Below, one piece after another: positions 1 to 5,282 of a stretch of DNA of 5,750 bases. The stretch is from Candidatus Cloacimonadota bacterium (GTDB taxonomy: Bacteria; Cloacimonadota; Cloacimonadia; JGIOTU-2), in the NCBI GenBank assembly GCA_014384665.1, contig JACNFI010000083.1, positions 1 through 5,750 of the forward strand, written 5' to 3'. Below the pieces are notes generated by a model. The model saw only the letters and a program-made list of their open reading frames with translations, was not told where the DNA came from and ran no database searches. Every line of letters starts with the position of its first letter. Within the stretch, counting starts at the first letter, position 1. The position numbers and the translations under genes are program-made.

Positions 1-107
1 TTTCGCACTCCGAATAGGTCATTTTAAAAAACTGATGATTTAATATTAAATTTATTGCATAGAAATTTCCTTTTTTTCTGACACATAAGTTTTTGGTAGA
101 TAAATCT

Positions 108-142
108 TAACTCGTAACTCGTAACCCGTAACCCGTAACTCG
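108..142. repeat. Tandem heptamer repeat (cgtaacy)n
   Basis: Four complete 7-bp units lie at 113-119, 120-126, 127-133 and 134-140, alternating between cgtaact and cgtaacc. They are flanked by a partial unit taact (108-112) and a trailing cg (141-142). The unit is read directly from the sequence. Such micro-minisatellites are common between genes in some uncultured bacterial lineages. No function is visible, and copy number is likely to vary between strains through slippage. Confidence 0.85.
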
Positions 143-157
143 ATATACCTATAGTTT

Positions 158-186
158 TTGAAAGAGAGCCTAAAATTTTATATCAT
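158..186 (+). promoter_or_regulatory. Possible sigma70-type promoter for lnt-merR
   Basis: TTGAAA (158-163; 5 of 6 matches to the -35 consensus) is followed after exactly 17 nt by TATCAT (181-186; 5 of 6 matches to the -10 consensus). A transcript starting near 193 would carry the inverted repeat at 241-260 in its 5' leader before reaching lnt. In DNA this AT-rich such matches arise by chance, and the sigma-factor preference of this organism is unknown, so this is a candidate only. Confidence 0.3.
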
Positions 187-240
187 AATTTAAAAATTAC
201 ATTTTATAGATTTTATTATTTATCAATATGAAACATACAT

Positions 241-260
241 GTCCCCGATTTATCGGGGAC
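241..260. repeat. Perfect inverted repeat, hairpin gtccccga/tcggggac
   Basis: An 8-bp GC-rich arm (241-248) pairs perfectly with 253-260 around the loop ttta. The loop-closing bases t249 and a252 could extend pairing to 9 bp. No T-tract follows on the plus strand (the next bases are gcaaaggagaa), so it is not a typical intrinsic terminator for plus-strand transcription. On the minus strand the following bases are only moderately T-rich. It stands out sharply from the AT-rich surroundings. It may be a dispersed palindromic repeat, a weak terminator of an upstream gene, or a structured element in the lnt leader. Confidence 0.75.
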
Positions 261-328
261 GCAAAGGAGAATAAAAATTATATGCAAATGCTGAAACAAA
301 GGATAATCAAAGAAGAAATAGAAATTAT

Positions 329-353
329 CTCTGTGTACTCTGTGTCTCTGTGG
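329..353. repeat. Triple ctctgtgk repeat at the lnt 5' edge
   Basis: Three near-identical octamers lie at 329-336 (ctctgtgt), 338-345 (ctctgtgt) and 346-353 (ctctgtgg), with one a at 337. Sequences of this kind (ctctgtg..ctctgtggc) recur as dispersed intergenic repeats in several uncultured bacterial groups; that statement is from memory and was not tested here. It ends 14 nt before the preferred lnt start codon. It also contains the GTG at 350 that a gene finder might wrongly take as the lnt start. Confidence 0.7.
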
Positions 354-367
354 CAAGGTATTTACAT

Positions 368-1864
368 ATGAAAAATTGGCATCTTGCAATAATTTCTGGC
401 TTACTTTTTGGTCTATCATTCATTGATATTGGACTTGGGTTTTTATCATTTTTTGCTTATGTCCCCTATTTAGCATTCATTATTTTATCAAATTCAAAAA
501 AAAGTTTCTGGTGTGGATTCCTTTTTGGTTTTGTTTTAAACATAATTACTCAATATCCAATAATGTTAGTCAGGACTTATGCATTCATTGGGTTAATTAT
601 CGCAATGTCATTCTATTTTGCAATTCTCAGTCTTTTTATTAAGAAGGTTCATTTAAAATTCCCTAAAGCGTTTTTCTGGTTCTTTCCAATTATATGGATT
701 GCTTTTGAATATTTTATGACTCTGGGTTCACTTAACTTTCCCTGGTTAAATGTCGGTTATTCTCTCACAGCTTATTATTATCTAATACAATTTTCAGATA
801 TGTTTGGAATCTATGGAATTTCTTTCTTAATCTTAATAATAAATATTTTAATCTTCAAAATATTTTCAAGTAAATTTAGAACTCTTTTTATCATAATAAG
901 TATTTTTATATTATGGTTTGGATATGGCATTTATAAACATAAAATAATTAAACTTAAAAGTACTAATTTGAAGGTTGGTATTGTTCAGCTTAATATTCTT
1001 CAGGAGAATAAATGGGATAGTGCTTTATTAGATTCCACAGTTAATGAATATGGAATTCAAATTTCAAAACTTACATCTGAAGAGAGAAATGACCTTATAA
1101 TATTACCCGAATCTGCTATTACTACTTATCTCCTGCATGAAAAAGAATATATGAAGAAGTTATCAGAAATGGCAAGAACTAATAATGTAAACCTTGTTGT
1201 GGGATTTCCTGATTATAATATTGAAAGGATAGATAAAAAACGAAAATATAAATTTTACAATAGTGCAACAATGATTGATAGAGAAGGAAATTATCATCCA
1301 AAATACGACAAAATCAGACTTGTACCTTTTGGTGAAAGGATTCCCCTATTAAGCACATTTGCCTTTTTAGAGAAACTACAATTTGGACAGGCAAATTTTG
1401 AATATGGTGTAAATCCATTACTTTACAAAATAGATGAGTTTGAGTTCCCCATTCTTATTTGCTTTGAAGGTGTTTTTCCTGAACTGAGCAGAAAATACGC
1501 AAAAAGAGGAGCGGACTTTATTATAGTTATAACAAATGATGCTTGGTTTAAAAAAACTGTATTCCCTGTTGAACATGCTAATAATACTAAAATTCGGGCG
1601 ATAGAAACTCGTCTCGCTTTATTCCGCGCTGCTAATACAGGAATTTCATATATTATTAATCCTAAAGGAAATATTATTCAACAAGCAGATGTATATGAAA
1701 AGAAAAATTTATCTGGATTTTTATCAACAAAAATAAGAGATTCAAAATTGACTTTCTTTGTAAAAGCTGGATATCTTTTCCCAATCTTTTGCTTCTGGTT
1801 TTCTATAATACTTATAATTTATTCAATAATTTCTACTTTAATAATGGTGAAAAATTATGATTAG
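368..1864 (+). CDS. lnt: Apolipoprotein N-acyltransferase
   Basis: Lnt transfers an acyl chain from a phospholipid to the N-terminal cysteine of diacylated lipoproteins in the inner membrane, the final lipoprotein maturation step after Lgt and LspA. The 498-residue length matches the family (about 510 in E. coli). The first ~190 residues are strongly hydrophobic with several membrane spans and include the conserved stretch from W110 and E114 to FPW (W126) and GYS. A nitrilase-like domain follows (about 201-455). The catalytic triad is visible as E248 (LPESA), K315 (YDKIRLVPFGE) and C365 (ICFEG). A last membrane helix lies near 470-493. ATG 368 is preferred: AAGG at 355-358 is well placed and the protein then begins MKNWH. 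The in-frame GTG at 350 lies inside a repeat and adds only six residues. The 3' end overlaps the next gene by 8 nt, suggesting co-transcription. The gene looks intact. Confidence 0.97.
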   Translation: MKNWHLAIISGLLFGLSFIDIGLGFLSFFAYVPYLAFIILSNSKKSFWCGFLFGFVLNIITQYPIMLVRTYAFIGLIIAMSFYFAILSLFIKKVHLKFPKAFFWFFPIIWIAFEYFMTLGSLNFPWLNVGYSLTAYYYLIQFSDMFGIYGISFLILIINILIFKIFSSKFRTLFIIISIFILWFGYGIYKHKIIKLKSTNLKVGIVQLNILQENKWDSALLDSTVNEYGIQISKLTSEERNDLIILPESAITTYLLHEKEYMKKLSEMARTNNVNLVVGFPDYNIERIDKKRKYKFYNSATMIDREGNYHPKYDKIRLVPFGERIPLLSTFAFLEKLQFGQANFEYGVNPLLYKIDEFEFPILICFEGVFPELSRKYAKRGADFIIVITNDAWFKKTVFPVEHANNTKIRAIETRLALFRAANTGISYIINPKGNIIQQADVYEKKNLSGFLSTKIRDSKLTFFVKAGYLFPIFCFWFSIILIIYSIISTLIMVKNYD

Positions 1865-2231
1865 AGATATAAAATCAAAGACAAAATATTACTATACTAT
1901 GCGTGAGACCTGCACTATTATTGGCGTAAAACCCCATGTGTTAAGGTTCTGGGAAACTCAATTTCCGCAATTACACCCTAAAAGAAGAAAAAATACAAAC
2001 AGAAGATATACTTCAAAAGATATTAGAACTATTAAAAAGATTAAATACCTGTTGTATGAAAAAGGCTATACTATTCAAGGAGCAAAGAAGAGTTTAAAAA
2101 GCACTGAACTTTATCAAATGGAAATACAGACAAACCTTAAATTTGATAAAGAAAAACTAAAGCTCCTGATAGATATTAAAAGTAAACTTAAAAACTTGAA
2201 GAAAATTACCAGGCAAATAAAAGAAAACTAA
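1857..2231 (+). CDS. MerR-family HTH transcriptional regulator
   Basis: This is a 124-residue DNA-binding protein of the MerR superfamily, probably cytoplasmic and dimeric. Residues 11-31 form the helix-turn-helix of the type YYTMRETCTIIGVKPHVLRFWE. RRYTSKDI (49-56) is the wing, and YEKGYTIQGAKKSL (67-80) is the second helical pair. Residues about 96-122 are Lys- and Leu-rich and look like a short dimerisation coiled coil. There is no C-terminal effector domain and no cysteine cluster for metal sensing, so the ligand, if any, is unknown. The start at 1857 overlaps the lnt stop (8 nt), consistent with translational coupling, and keeps the full HTH. A later in-frame ATG at 1899 would cut into the first helix and is disfavoured. 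Whether it regulates lnt or unrelated genes cannot be told from the sequence. Confidence 0.87.
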   Translation: MIRDIKSKTKYYYTMRETCTIIGVKPHVLRFWETQFPQLHPKRRKNTNRRYTSKDIRTIKKIKYLLYEKGYTIQGAKKSLKSTELYQMEIQTNLKFDKEKLKLLIDIKSKLKNLKKITRQIKEN

Positions 2232-2276
2232 ATAGTTAAGAAGCCACAAATGAGCAGAAAATAACTAAACTTCATT

Positions 2277-2282
2277 GAAAGG
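2277..2282 (+). promoter_or_regulatory. Ribosome-binding site fixing the nucleotidyltransferase start
   Basis: GAAAGG at 2277-2282 lies 7 nt before ATG 2290 and supports that start. The upstream in-frame TTG at 2275 overlaps this site and would add only five residues (MKGIK). Confidence 0.6.
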
Positions 2283-2289
2283 TATAAAA

Positions 2290-2607
2290 ATGAGTAAGTT
2301 AAAATTATTAAAAGAATTAAAAGAGAAATTAAAGACAAGATTTCCAAGTTTAGAGCAAATTATTTTGTTTGGTTCACAACTGAAAAGTGACAAATTGTTG
2401 AAATCAGATATTGATGTTCTCTTAGTTTTTAATCAGGATATTGACTGGCAGTTTGAAAAGAAAATCCTGGATGAAATCTATGAGATAGAACTGGAACGGG
2501 ATGTAGTTTTTGACGCTAAAATATTTTCAAAAAAATTAATTGATACAAGTTTATATCAAGCAATGCCATTTGTAAGAGAAGTTTTTAATAATGGAGTAGA
2601 AATATGA
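2290..2607 (+). CDS. Minimal nucleotidyltransferase (MNT), probable MntA-like antitoxin
   Basis: This 105-residue protein is a minimal DNA polymerase beta-fold nucleotidyltransferase. The signature GS-x10-DxD is exact: G28-S29 in LFGSQ, then D40-I-D42 in SDIDVLLVF. D71 (ERDVVFD) is the likely third metal-binding acid; D75 is an alternative. In characterised MNT/HEPN systems (MntA/HepT of Shewanella) the MNT protein acts as antitoxin by adding AMP groups from ATP to a tyrosine of its HEPN partner. A similar role here is inferred from the arrangement, not shown. The stop overlaps the start of the HEPN gene in the form ATGA (2604-2607), the usual tight coupling of such pairs. Length and motifs look intact. 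A 58-nt gap separates it from the merR-like gene, so it may have its own promoter or share the upstream transcript. Confidence 0.92.
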   Translation: MSKLKLLKELKEKLKTRFPSLEQIILFGSQLKSDKLLKSDIDVLLVFNQDIDWQFEKKILDEIYEIELERDVVFDAKIFSKKLIDTSLYQAMPFVREVFNNGVEI

Positions 2608-2999
2608 AAGAAAGTGATAGGCTAACTTTAATCAATTATCGGTTATCAAGAGCAAGAGAAACTATTGATGAAGTAAAATTACTTATTGAAAAAGAAAAGT
2701 ATTTTGCAGCTATGAATAGAATTTATTATGGATTATTTTATGTTGTAAATTGTCTTGCTCTTATTGATGGTTTTACTACTTCAAAGCATACACAATTAAT
2801 AGGATATTTCAATAAGAATTATGTAAAAACAGGAATATTTCCAAAAGAGATTGGTAAATTTTTTAAAGAATCATTTGAATCTCGTTCTAAAAGCGACTAT
2901 CAAGATTTAGTTGAATTTACTAAAACACAAGTTGAACAAGATTATGAAATGATGAAAAGGTTCATTACTTATGCTGAAGATGTTATTAAAGAAAAATAG
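2604..2999 (+). CDS. HEPN-domain protein (UPF0332-like), partner of the MNT protein
   Basis: This is a 131-residue all-helical HEPN protein. The family pattern is clear: NYRLSRARETIDEVKLLIE (about 11-29), then YFAAMNRIYYGLFYVVNCL (33-51) with N38, R39, Y41 and Y42, then TSKHTQLIGYF (59-69) with H62, the YVKTGIFPKE segment (73-82) and ESRSKSDYQDLVEF (92-105) with R94, D98 and Y99. Many HEPN proteins are RNases using Rx4-6H; here R94 is followed by SKSDYQD with no histidine, so the canonical motif is absent. That is normal for the RxxxDY-bearing UPF0332 branch, whose activity is less clear. The start overlaps the MNT stop by 4 nt, marking the two as a unit. Toxin or substrate of the MNT enzyme is the likely role, by analogy. 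Y99 is a possible modification target. Confidence 0.9.
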   Translation: MKESDRLTLINYRLSRARETIDEVKLLIEKEKYFAAMNRIYYGLFYVVNCLALIDGFTTSKHTQLIGYFNKNYVKTGIFPKEIGKFFKESFESRSKSDYQDLVEFTKTQVEQDYEMMKRFITYAEDVIKEK

Positions 3000-3154
3000 A
3001 GAAGTGTATTTGAACACATATAGGCATTTGAAAAGCAAGTGGCAAGAGGGTTTGGGATGGTGAGGAAAATGAGGAATGAATAATTGATGACTGGTGACGA
3101 CAAGGAATTCTTGCTTATAAGTTGTAGTTTTATTGACAGAATTTTAATAAATTT

Positions 3155-3180
3155 AGTCAATTGACTGACAGAATTTGTCA
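3155..3180. promoter_or_regulatory. Two adjacent palindromes before the AAA ATPase gene, possible operator
   Basis: AGTCAATTGACT (3155-3166) is a perfect 12-bp palindrome. It runs directly into TGACA-gaatt-TGTCA (3166-3180), an inverted repeat with perfect 5-bp arms. The sequence tgacagaattt also occurs 32 bp upstream (3134-3144), making a direct repeat with 3166-3176. The cluster ends right at the ribosome-binding site (3181-3185), where a bound protein or RNA fold would affect expression of the ATPase gene. An operator role is inferred from symmetry and position only. Confidence 0.35.
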
Positions 3181-3185
3181 AAAGG
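3181..3185 (+). promoter_or_regulatory. Ribosome-binding site fixing the ATPase start
   Basis: AAAGG at 3181-3185 sits 8 nt before ATG 3194 and supports that start. The in-frame TTG at 3161 has no such site and lies inside the palindromic cluster. Confidence 0.6.
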
Positions 3186-3193
3186 ATGAAAAT

Positions 3194-4336
3194 ATGGTTT
3201 ATATTCCTCAAAAGCAATTAGAAAATTTGGAGAAACTACTTTGCCCAAATAAAGTAATCATTATTTATGGGGCAAGACGAGTTGGGAAAACAACTTTGTT
3301 ACATAAATTTCTTGAGAAGCAAAAAGACAATCAGGAAAAGATTCTATTTATAAATGGCGATGACATTATAGTACGGCAGTTTCTGGAAAGTCAGTCAATA
3401 AATAAATTAAAAGAATTTGTCGGCAATAATACACTTTTGATTATTGATGAAGCTCAATATATTTCTCAAGTTGGTCTAAACCTAAAACTCATTGTTGACC
3501 ATATACAAGATATAAAGGTTATAGCAACTGGTTCCTCTTCCTTTGAATTAGCAAAGGATATAGGTGAACCCTTAACAGGCAGAAAATATACTCTCAAATT
3601 GTTTCCTCTGGCACAGATGGAAATCGGTCAAATTGAAAATAGACACGAAACTCAGTCAAATCTTGAATCCAGAATAATCTATGGCTCTTACCCAGAAATT
3701 GTCATTATGAATGATAATCAAAAAAGAAAAGAATATCTTAAAGAACTGATTAGTTCATATCTATTCAAAGATATTTTAGCATTGGAAGGAATAAAACATT
3801 CAAAGAAATTATTAAATCTATTACAATTAATTGCATTCCAGATTGGGAAAGAAGTTTCACATAATGAGCTTGGAAAACAATTAGGAATGAGCAAGAACAC
3901 GGTTGAAAGATATCTTGATCTTTTGCAAAAAGTGTTTGTTATCTTCAAAAGGAATGGGTTTAGTAGAAACATTCGTAAAGAAATTACAAAAAGCCCCCGT
4001 TACTACTTTTATGATAATGGTATCAGAAACGCTCTTATAGCAAATTTCAATCCACTGAACTTGCGAAACGATAAAGGTCAATTATGGGAAAACTATATTG
4101 CTGTGGAATTATTAAAGAAACAAGAGTATAGAAGAATTCAGGCAAACAATTACTTCTGGCGAACATACGATAAAAAGGAGATTGATATAATTGAAGAAAG
4201 GGATGGGAAGTTGTTTGCTTATGAAATTAAATGGCAAACAAAAAAGACAAAACCACCAAAAGAATGGGAAGAGAATTATCCTAATTCTGAATTCAATGTA
4301 ATAAACAATGAGAACTATTTAGATTTTATATTATAA
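3194..4336 (+). CDS. AAA+ ATPase with DUF4143 C-terminus (AAA_14/DUF4143 family)
   Basis: This 380-residue protein begins with a P-loop ATPase domain. Walker A is GARRVGKTT (26-34), Walker B is LLIIDEAQ (81-88; D85, E86), a sensor-1-like ATGSSS lies at 111-116, and LTGRKYTLKLFPL (127-139) holds R130, the conserved arginine of the family. A winged-helix-like segment follows (VSHNELGKQLGMSKNTVERY, 221-240). The C-terminus (about 297-350) resembles a PD-(D/E)xK nuclease fold: E299 in WENYIAVEL, FWR (321-323), EID with D331, and E344-I-K346. Proteins of this architecture are widespread and often multi-copy in anaerobes and archaea, but their substrate is poorly known; defence or mobile-element links are suspected. 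ATG 3194 is chosen over TTG 3161 because of the AAAGG site. The gene is complete. It stands 194 nt from the HEPN gene and 70 nt from cas6, so co-transcription with cas6 is possible. Confidence 0.93.
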   Translation: MVYIPQKQLENLEKLLCPNKVIIIYGARRVGKTTLLHKFLEKQKDNQEKILFINGDDIIVRQFLESQSINKLKEFVGNNTLLIIDEAQYISQVGLNLKLIVDHIQDIKVIATGSSSFELAKDIGEPLTGRKYTLKLFPLAQMEIGQIENRHETQSNLESRIIYGSYPEIVIMNDNQKRKEYLKELISSYLFKDILALEGIKHSKKLLNLLQLIAFQIGKEVSHNELGKQLGMSKNTVERYLDLLQKVFVIFKRNGFSRNIRKEITKSPRYYFYDNGIRNALIANFNPLNLRNDKGQLWENYIAVELLKKQEYRRIQANNYFWRTYDKKEIDIIEERDGKLFAYEIKWQTKKTKPPKEWEENYPNSEFNVINNENYLDFIL

Positions 4337-4406
4337 AAAATGATGAAAAATTGATTGGAAATAAATGAAAGTAAAAACAAAAAAGCTTTTACGAGAATGT
4401 TGAATT

Positions 4407-5228
4407 ATGAGACTAAAGATTGAACTTAGATACGAAGGCAAACTACCCTTTGATTTGCCTTTGAATTACAATCATAAACTGACCGCAAATATCTATCGTT
4501 TGTTTTCTAAATCTTCAAAAAAGTACAGCGAATTTCTTCACGATAAGGGCTTTATCATAAATGGCAAGCATCTGAAACTTTTTACCTTCTCTCGTTTATT
4601 CCCCAGAAAATACGAAATAAAAGAACACTACATCAGAATCCTCTCACCAGAAATTGATTGGTATTTTTCAACTATCATAGACAAAAGCATTGAACACATT
4701 GTTAAAGGAATTTTTTCAGATGAGTGCATTATTTTAAATTATAGGGATGAAGACATTGAATTAAAATTTAGTCAGATTATATCAGAAGCTGAAATAGAAT
4801 TTACTGAAGAGATTTACCCAGTTAGTCCAGAGATATCGAGGCTAACGGGAGTAAAATTCAAATGCCTCTCCCCTATCAATGTGAATTCCAATAAGAGGAA
4901 AAAAGACCTGGACTATTTTAACGATACAGACCTGTTTCGTGAGGAGTTATACAATAATCTAAAAACCAAATACCAGTTGATTTATGATAAGCCGATACAA
5001 ACTGAAATACCATTTAATTTTGAGTTCTTGCCTGAATATCTATTTAAGAAAGAGAATAAAATTTCCGATTCAATCCAATACAGAACCAGCGATGGCAAGA
5101 TAATCTATATCAAAGGCTTTTTTGCACCATTCAAAATAGTATGCGACCCAAAACTGATTGAAATTGGCTATCAGTGTGGATTTGGAATGCGGAATAGTGC
5201 TGGATTTGGGATGGTGGAAAAGCTTTAA
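4407..5228 (+). CDS. cas6: CRISPR-associated endoribonuclease Cas6
   Basis: Cas6 cuts the CRISPR precursor transcript within each repeat to release crRNAs for type I or III effector complexes. The 273-residue length fits the family. Residues 1-60 show the first ferredoxin-like domain: the N-terminal strand MRLKIELRYEG, then YNHKLTANIYRLF (21-33), then FLHDKGF (43-49) and LKLFTFSRLFPRKY (56-69). Y30 and H45 lie where the catalytic tyrosine and histidine of Pyrococcus Cas6 (Y31, H46) lie, with K54 or K57 as a possible third residue. The C-terminus carries the hallmark glycine-rich loop, CGFGMRNSAGFGMV (257-270). An in-frame TGA at 4401 makes ATG 4407 the earliest ATG; its Shine-Dalgarno is weak (GAG at 4393-4395). 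No array or other cas gene is seen in the window, so the subtype is undetermined. The stop codon overlaps a hairpin repeat. Confidence 0.94.
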   Translation: MRLKIELRYEGKLPFDLPLNYNHKLTANIYRLFSKSSKKYSEFLHDKGFIINGKHLKLFTFSRLFPRKYEIKEHYIRILSPEIDWYFSTIIDKSIEHIVKGIFSDECIILNYRDEDIELKFSQIISEAEIEFTEEIYPVSPEISRLTGVKFKCLSPINVNSNKRKKDLDYFNDTDLFREELYNNLKTKYQLIYDKPIQTEIPFNFEFLPEYLFKKENKISDSIQYRTSDGKIIYIKGFFAPFKIVCDPKLIEIGYQCGFGMRNSAGFGMVEKL

Positions 5229-5264
5229 CCTTGCGAATGGTTATAAACCTTCGCAATGGTTATA
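5227..5264. repeat. 19-nt tandem repeat that also folds as a long hairpin
   Basis: Two 19-nt copies, aaccttgcgaatggttata (5227-5245) and aaccttcgcaatggttata (5246-5264), differ only by gcg versus cgc in the core. Because these cores are reverse complements, the copies also pair with each other: aacc 5227-5230 with ggtt 5258-5261, ttgcgaa 5231-5237 with ttcgcaa 5250-5256, and ggtt 5239-5242 with aacc 5246-5249. This gives 15 bp with single-t bulges at 5238 and 5257 and the loop ata. It starts inside the cas6 stop codon (TAA 5226-5228). No T-run follows, so it is not a standard intrinsic terminator. It may be a REP-like dispersed element, an mRNA-stabilising structure, or a protein- or Cas6-binding site. 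Confidence 0.85.
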
Positions 5265-5269
5265 AAAGA

Positions 5270-5275
5270 AAGGAG
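5270..5275 (+). promoter_or_regulatory. Strong ribosome-binding site of the SWIM gene
   Basis: AAGGAG (5270-5275) lies 7 nt before ATG 5283, the best Shine-Dalgarno in the window. It sits just after the hairpin at 5227-5261, which leaves it unpaired and accessible. Confidence 0.7.
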
Positions 5276-5282
5276 AAAGCCT

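Larger units (their letters stand above)
1..367. other. Gene-poor leader region upstream of lnt
   Basis: No convincing protein gene is seen in this stretch on either strand; the reverse-strand reading frame across 216-419 runs antisense through lnt and matches nothing I recognise. What it holds is a heptamer tandem repeat (108-142), a possible promoter (158-186), a strong inverted repeat (241-260), a purine-rich Shine-Dalgarno-like run (263-270) followed by a 29-codon reading frame (282-371), and a ctctgtgk triple repeat (329-353). The density of small repeats just before a housekeeping gene suggests repeat-laden intergenic DNA. No end of an upstream gene can be identified. Confidence 0.6.

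Noticed and set aside
108..142. Heptamer repeat as a plasmid iteron or replication origin
   Set aside because: The units are only 7 bp and directly abutting, with no DnaA boxes or replication gene nearby.
350..367. GTG 350 as the start of lnt
   Set aside because: It sits inside the ctctgtgk repeat, has no Shine-Dalgarno, and ATG 368 with AAGG upstream gives the normal Lnt N-terminus.
216..419. Reverse-strand reading frame of 67 codons
   Set aside because: It runs antisense across the lnt start, is rich in Phe/Tyr/His from AT-rich DNA, has no recognisable domain and crosses repeats.
3105..3117. 13-nt identity gaattcttgctta with 5658-5670 inside the SWIM gene
   Set aside because: One short AT-rich match; such identities are expected by chance in a window of this size, and the flanks do not align.
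3133..3161. TTGACA (3133-3138) as the -35 box of an ATPase promoter
   Set aside because: It is a perfect -35 hexamer, but no acceptable -10 hexamer lies 16-18 nt downstream.
2969..3217. Reverse-strand reading frame of 82 codons
   Set aside because: It spans the end of the HEPN gene, the palindromes and the ATPase start; no domain or family resemblance is seen.
3718..4081. Two overlapping reverse-strand reading frames inside the ATPase gene
   Set aside because: They lie wholly within a well-supported gene and show no family features.
5227..5264. CRISPR array or intrinsic terminator after cas6
   Set aside because: Only two abutting 19-nt copies with no spacer between them, so not an array; no T-run follows the hairpin, so not a standard terminator.
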